NCBI GenBank assembly: GCA_026315105.1
Contig: CM048745.1
Coordinates: 153,099,323-153,163,322, forward strand
Origin: Locusta migratoria
Taxonomy: Eukaryota; Arthropoda; Insecta; Orthoptera; Acrididae
Direction of reading: 5' to 3'
Length of the DNA stretch: 64,000 nucleotides
Shown here: positions 59,558-64,000 of the stretch, piece after piece
Numbering within the stretch: position 1 is the first letter of the stretch
Layout: every line of letters starts with the position of its first letter
The notes under the pieces: generated by a model
What the model saw: only the letters and a program-made list of their open reading frames with translations
The model's database searches: none
What the model was told of the DNA's origin: nothing
Program-made: the position numbers and the translations under genes

Positions 59558-61243
59558 ACTACCTCATGTACCCTACTTACGATGGGTCGAGAACAGGCTT
59601 TAAACGATATCTCTTAGTATACTACAACACCGTTTCTATGGCTTCCGCTGAGAACATGAGGGTAAGATTATATAAATTACAGAATGCAAGGAGGCATTCA
59701 AACAGTAATTTTTTCCGCGGTCCATACGTCAACACAACATAAATTCGTAACAACTGCTAGTGTGAAGCTAGTCCTTCGCTACGCACTTCAGTGGTTAACA
59801 ATGGTTTGCAGAGTATAAATGTCGATGGAGAACGATTTCCCTATCGTTCTGATGGCTAATTTTTGTGTGTCATGACGTATTATTACGAATTAAAGTCCAT
59901 CTCAAAGTATGGATTGCTTAGTGCATTATTATAAATGACCTCATCTCTAAATGTTGTAATGATGTTGTGTGTATTAAAGAAATGTTTGAAAGATTGAATA
60001 ACTCTATTTAACATCTGTAAATATTTGTTTTTAAGAAGGTGAAAGTGATTGGTAATCGAAACTATGCATGAGAACATCCCCTGTGTAAGTTTGATAGAAT
60101 GATTTTTGAACAGTTTTGTGTTGTAATTTTTGTAAGTTATGAAATTAATAAATGTGTTAGTTAAATGTAACTGAATTTCCGGAGTCTCTCTATTATATTT
60201 ACAGTGTGACAATATTTTAACTGGTCTCCTTGTCAGTTGGTGGTGTGTCTGGGTTCAGTTCTTGGATGGACTCAGGTAAATGTTTCTGTGAAGTATGAGT
60301 TTCCTTAAGCTAAATTATTATACTTCCTGTATTAAAAACATTTTAAATTGACGACACGCCCACTTTTCACGTAGCCTCATTGGCCGCTACATTTCCGTTT
60401 TTTATCCTAAGTGACAATTGTAATTTTTACTATTGACCTTTACATTTTATCAACTGATGTTTATAATTTTAAGCATGCAATGATGTAATGTTTATATCAG
60501 AACACATCAGATCATGCCGATTATAATGTTCTGGAATGTTAAAAAATGACACGCCCATTTTTCTTATATCGCTATTGGGCGCCAAAAATTTTAAATTCTC
60601 TGAGTTCTATTGTTTTAATTACTTGACGTTGCTTTCTCTATGGCATAACGTAAGTTTCTTTCTGCTTCTGTACAGTATCTTTTTACATATGTAACATTCT
60701 ATCTTGTACCATGTAATTTTTGTAAACGTATTGTTACACATTATATGCAGGTCTGTCACACTTGAAAATGGCCTAACATAGAGGCCGAAACCGGTAGTGT
60801 GGGGTTAAATAAAGCACAAATAATTGCAACTGGAGCTGAACTTTCATTAAATTTCCTTGGAAAGTTCAGTCTGATGTCTGTGAATGTGAGAGTGCCACAG
60901 TTTGTCTTACTTTTTACTGAGTAACCAGCTTACTCCCTGAATTTCAGGATTATTATTGTCGAGTAACTTGCCATAATTAACACAGCATAATAATGTTAAC
61001 AGATTAAAGGTTGCGATATTCGTCTATTTTTACTGATGAAAAGATGGTTATATTTTGGCATTTTATTGATGAAAAGATGGCGATATTTTGGCTACTTTTA
61101 AAAAAAAATTTGGCGACAGAGCACTGGAAAATCCTGGCAACTCTGTAATCCACCAATGGCGGCGCCATCGGCCCGGCCTAGGAGGCAGCAACTGTGACGG
61201 CCGGCGCATGCGCCGTGCACGCGGGACTCAGCAGCAGCGACGG
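59558..61243. other. Mostly unassigned; one hammerhead-like hairpin
   Basis: AT-rich sequence with no coding. Bases 60350-60860 look like an interspersed repeat. It has two cacgcccatttttc-like segments and a 3' hairpin (60757-60801) followed by gttaaataaagcac. Short ggcgat and ggctattt words recur at 59020-59120 and 61050-61110. Confidence 0.35.
60757..60801 (+). ncRNA. Hammerhead-like variant with 5-bp stem I and U3/A8
   Basis: Stem I CACAC (60757-60761) pairs with GTGTG (60797-60801). The core is TTGAAAA (60762-60768). Stem II GGCCT (60770-60774) pairs with AGGCC (60782-60786). GAA (60787-60789) is followed by the palindrome ACCGGT and A60796. All stems are perfect, and positions 3 and 8 are U and A. 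Confidence 0.4.
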
Positions 61244-61284
61244 TTCCTGAAGATGACGGACAGTTGTACCGTCGAAATATTGAA
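61244..61284 (+). ncRNA. Hammerhead-like motif with perfect core
   Basis: Stem I TTC (61244-61246) pairs with GAA (61282-61284). The core is CTGAAGA (61247-61253). Stem II GACGG (61255-61259) pairs with CCGTC (61269-61273). GAA (61274-61276) is followed by the palindrome ATAT and T61281. It lies just before the decayed ORF. Confidence 0.4.
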
Positions 61285-61384
61285 GCAGTTAGATTTCAGT
61301 ATCCTGCGGAAAACCCGAAGGGACTTTTATTATGCCGGGAAAGCCTACGAAGTCACAGCAGATTATGGATGGACAAGACCGAGC

Positions 61385-62392
61385 AAAGATCTATGAGTGG
61401 TTCAGTGAACATCCTTCTTTTACAAAAATGAATTTACTGATGTGTCTGTCGACAGGGATAATCTTAAACTCAAATAGTTATCACTCCTAGAAATTGGTAC
61501 CATACTAGTTAAGAGTTATATTGGTTGTAATTTTGTTGACATGAAACAGTCTAAAACGAATCTGATGATGTCTTTGGCTAGTACGGACCATACCATAAAT
61601 GTGAATGGTGAAACAGTGACTATAGACCCACTGACAATTTTCCAAAGAATGGACATTGCAGAAAAGAGTGATGACGATGTTGCAAAACCTATGGAATATG
61701 AATTATCTCCATTCCCGTTCTCTCTCTTTAATGAAAGGGAATGAGGAAAGGAAAGAAATCTTCTTTCTATGATGCTTTTCTAGACGACAAATCATGATCT
61801 ACAAGCCACGGTGGAGTAGTCGAGCGGTCTAAAGCACCTCGCTGCGGAGCGCGCGGTTGCTTGCCGTGGAGGTTCGAGTCCTCCCTGGGGCATGGGTGTG
61901 TGTGTTTGTCCACAGGTTAGTTTACCTAGGTTTAAGTAGTTTGTAAGCTACGAACTGATGACCACGCAGTCGGTTCGATAGATTTACAGACATTTGAACA
62001 TGATCTACAATCTAGTGTCAATGTAATTGAAGGAGGCTTCCTAAACCACCGTGCGGAATGGAATGTGGGCACCAATATTTCTGTACTTTGCAATCAGTAC
62101 ATAGCCTATGTGCTCAAACATTATGATCAAAATTGTACTGTGGTTTTTGATGGTTATGGTGATGTTAACAGTACAGAACGAGCAGAGCAGTAGAGAAAGG
62201 TCTTCACAAAAACTTCAGTTGACATCAATTTTAATGAAAGCACTACTGTCACTGTTCAACAGGAGCATTTTCTTGCAAACGAAAAGAACCAAACCAGACC
62301 TCCTTAGTAACAAAATGACAGGACAGGGTGTAGAAACAGTAGTTACTAGAGGTGATGCTGAGGCTACAGTAGTCAGATGAGCATTACATAAA
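61385..62392 (+). pseudogene. Decayed copy of a repetitive insect ORF (possibly PIN/asteroid-like)
   Basis: Readable pieces are KIYEWFSEHPSF (61390), SLASTDHTINVNGETVTIDPL and FQRM (61570-61653), YELSPFPFSLFNERE (61698-61744), and after the SINE-C, VNVIEGGFLNHRAEW, YVLKHYDQNCTVVFDGYGD, SVDINFNESTTVTVQQEHFL and GDAEATVV (to 62378). This order matches my memory of a multi-copy uncharacterised insect protein with a V-V-F-D-G-Y motif and a final D-A-D-like acidic site, as in PIN-type nucleases. Stops and frameshifts (61742-61744, near 61800, near 62194) show that it is dead. The function is a guess. Confidence 0.5.
61805..61998 (+). mobile_element. SINE-C copy inside the decayed ORF
   Basis: The exact 12-base duplication catgatctacaa flanks it (61793-61804 and 61999-62010). 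It has a complete tRNA-like head (cggtggagtagtcgagcggt, ggttcgagtcc), a short GT run and the body. Confidence 0.95.
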
Positions 62393-64000
62393 GGTGCCCG
62401 GCACCCCTGAAAGGAGTACGCAATATAATTTTCACTTAATTTTTGCCTGTCATAAAGCCTTGAGCATGTTTTGTTATAAAAACCTAAGCTATAATTCTGT
62501 AGAAAATAAATTTATGTAATAATTTGTACCATTCCATTAATCGATATAACATACTGCACTTATTTTCATATCTTTGCTGTAAACCAAAGACTTTGTTTTA
62601 TCTTTGGAGTACGTCTTGCACTTGCAGTTGTTGCGTTTTAAGGAGCTGGTGTGTGACCTTCGTGAAGGCGAGTCGATGTCTGATTATGGTAGAGTTGTAG
62701 TCGTGAAACTGTCGGGTTAGACTCGAAGAGTAAAAACATTCAGAGAGTTTTGAAGAAACGCAGCCAAGTCTGCAGTTGTAATTTTGTATGAAAATTAATC
62801 TGTCTCAAATAAGGTAATGTGTACTTTTATATTGTTATTTCTGCTAGTCTGTATTTGAACTAATGTAGTTGGTGTTTGCCTTTTTGCTAATGAATACTGT
62901 TTAATGCAGCTCGCATTTATCATTTAACCCTGAGTCATTTTCCAGTTCCTCGTTCCTTTCACCAATTTGAATTGCTATCCGTTCTGATAATTGTTTCTTA
63001 TGATAGTGTTGCATAATTATTGTGTTTGTAAATTTATTTGTTAATTAGAACAGTTCAGTGTAGGCATTTTGTCATGATAAATGAGAGCAGCAAGTAGTTT
63101 GTTCATAAATCCAGTAAAGTTCATAGTTAGAGATTTTCTCAGTCTTAATGAAAGTTCAGATTATTAAGTCAGTTAATGTTAGTAACAGTTAAAGTGATTT
63201 GTCTGATCAGAAGAGAAGTAGATCACGTAAAGAGATGAGCAGAGAGTGAGACTTGAAACCATTACCAGATTTGTAGGACATTTTTTATTACGTTGAATCA
63301 GTATGGTAATTGTTGTTCAGATAGGCACATTATCAAGTGCAGTGATTTTGGTATCTAATTAATATCAAATATCTTTGTTTGACATCCTGTTAATTCAAGT
63401 AACAAAATTATCACTGTAGTAGCACACTCTTTGTGTTCGCTCTCGCAGACGAATTGTGCTTGTATAGTCTGGCTACTAGTACATGGTGCACCGTTAACAG
63501 ATCTGAACATTTCATTTGCTCGCATTGCTTCTCACACACGAGATTAATGTGCATATCAATTACGAGTTTAATTACTGTTAACTTATTAACAACTGTACAA
63601 TTTAAAGTGTTATCCGTTGCGCATCAAACTAAACCACATTTACGTAAGATCATTGCATCCCATGTCAGTTGTAATTTATTCTAACAGGGTAAAGGAAGGT
63701 GCTAAGTCTCATTGCTTAGTCAAATTATTTTGTAACCAAAACCACAACAGAACATTTATTTGGGAATTTTAGCGGGGACGGTCTCTTAACAAAAACAGTG
63801 ACACGCTCGCCCCACAAACACACATATTACCTTTAGCATACATTCAAACAAACACACACCACTTTTACCCCACTGTCACAATGTTTGGGGAAGATGTTGA
63901 CTTAATTGTATTACTTACTGCTTTTTCACAGCCAGGCACTAACATACACTTTATGAAGCCTGTTAGGTAGGGGCAATGCGGAATCCAAATTGTTTTCATC
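62393..64000. other. No recognised gene
   Basis: AT-rich sequence to the end of the window. Frames are at most 83 codons (63433-63684) and have no motif I can identify. Confidence 0.35.

Overview
This window is repeat-rich nuclear DNA from a large-genome eukaryote. It is most likely an insect, and an orthopteran (grasshopper or locust) is my best guess. The guess rests on many copies of tRNA-derived SINEs of a kind I associate with orthopterans, on insect-type LINEs (an I/LOA-like element with RNase H, CR1/Jockey-like and RTE-like elements), and on mariner, hAT and Penelope-like sequences. The background is AT-rich, coding stretches are short and broken, and there is no operon structure. I found no convincing intact host gene. 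The species call is inference.

Layout. 1-1440: a palindromic element built from two tRNA-headed SINE-like arms that point outward. 2774-21675: the dominant structure, a large minus-strand LTR retrotransposon. Its LTRs (about 2.36 kb without insertions) lie at 2774-5623 and 19320-21675, with a primer-binding-like site, a polypurine-like tract and a broken gag. I see no pol. It is interrupted by a near-full-length LINE (13928-19141), by several SINEs, by a palindrome in its 3' LTR and by a duplicated gag/LTR-fragment segment. A third LTR copy stands alone at 38413-40431. 22640-28755: head-to-head RTE fragments, a hairpin made of two mariner 3' ends, and two CR1-like LINEs, one apparently inserted in the other. 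30340-33050: a hAT transposase tail and a minus-strand LINE tail with RNase H. 36150-37275 and 46048-47550: CR1-like LINE pieces with SINEs. 40900-43600: nested foldback elements, an IS630/mariner-like transposase remnant and SINEs. 43890-45000, 47930-49480 and 55577-56597: Penelope-like (PLE) remnants with GIY-YIG endonuclease coding. 49625-50267: a long palindromic MITE. 50985-53512: three nearly identical units of about 0.6 kb in tandem, then an inverted partial unit. 56826-57284: an LTR of a second family whose relative is at 6810-7232. 61385-62392: a decayed multi-copy ORF split by a SINE.

Insertion order can be read from target-site duplications (TSDs). SINE-A and SINE-C copies lie inside the LTR element, the I-like LINE, the transposase remnant, PLE copies and the decayed ORF, so SINE activity came after most other elements here.

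The most unusual signal is a recurring three-way-junction motif resembling a hammerhead ribozyme. It is a CTGAAGA-like core, a short hairpin, GAA, and a 4-6 base palindrome in place of helix III. It recurs in unrelated-looking repeats: perfect cores at 887-927, 731-771 (minus) and 61244-61284, and variants with a paired change at positions 3 and 8 at 3436-3476, 60757-60801 and 43942-43985 (minus). PLE and retrozyme hammerheads are known; whether these are active is untested.
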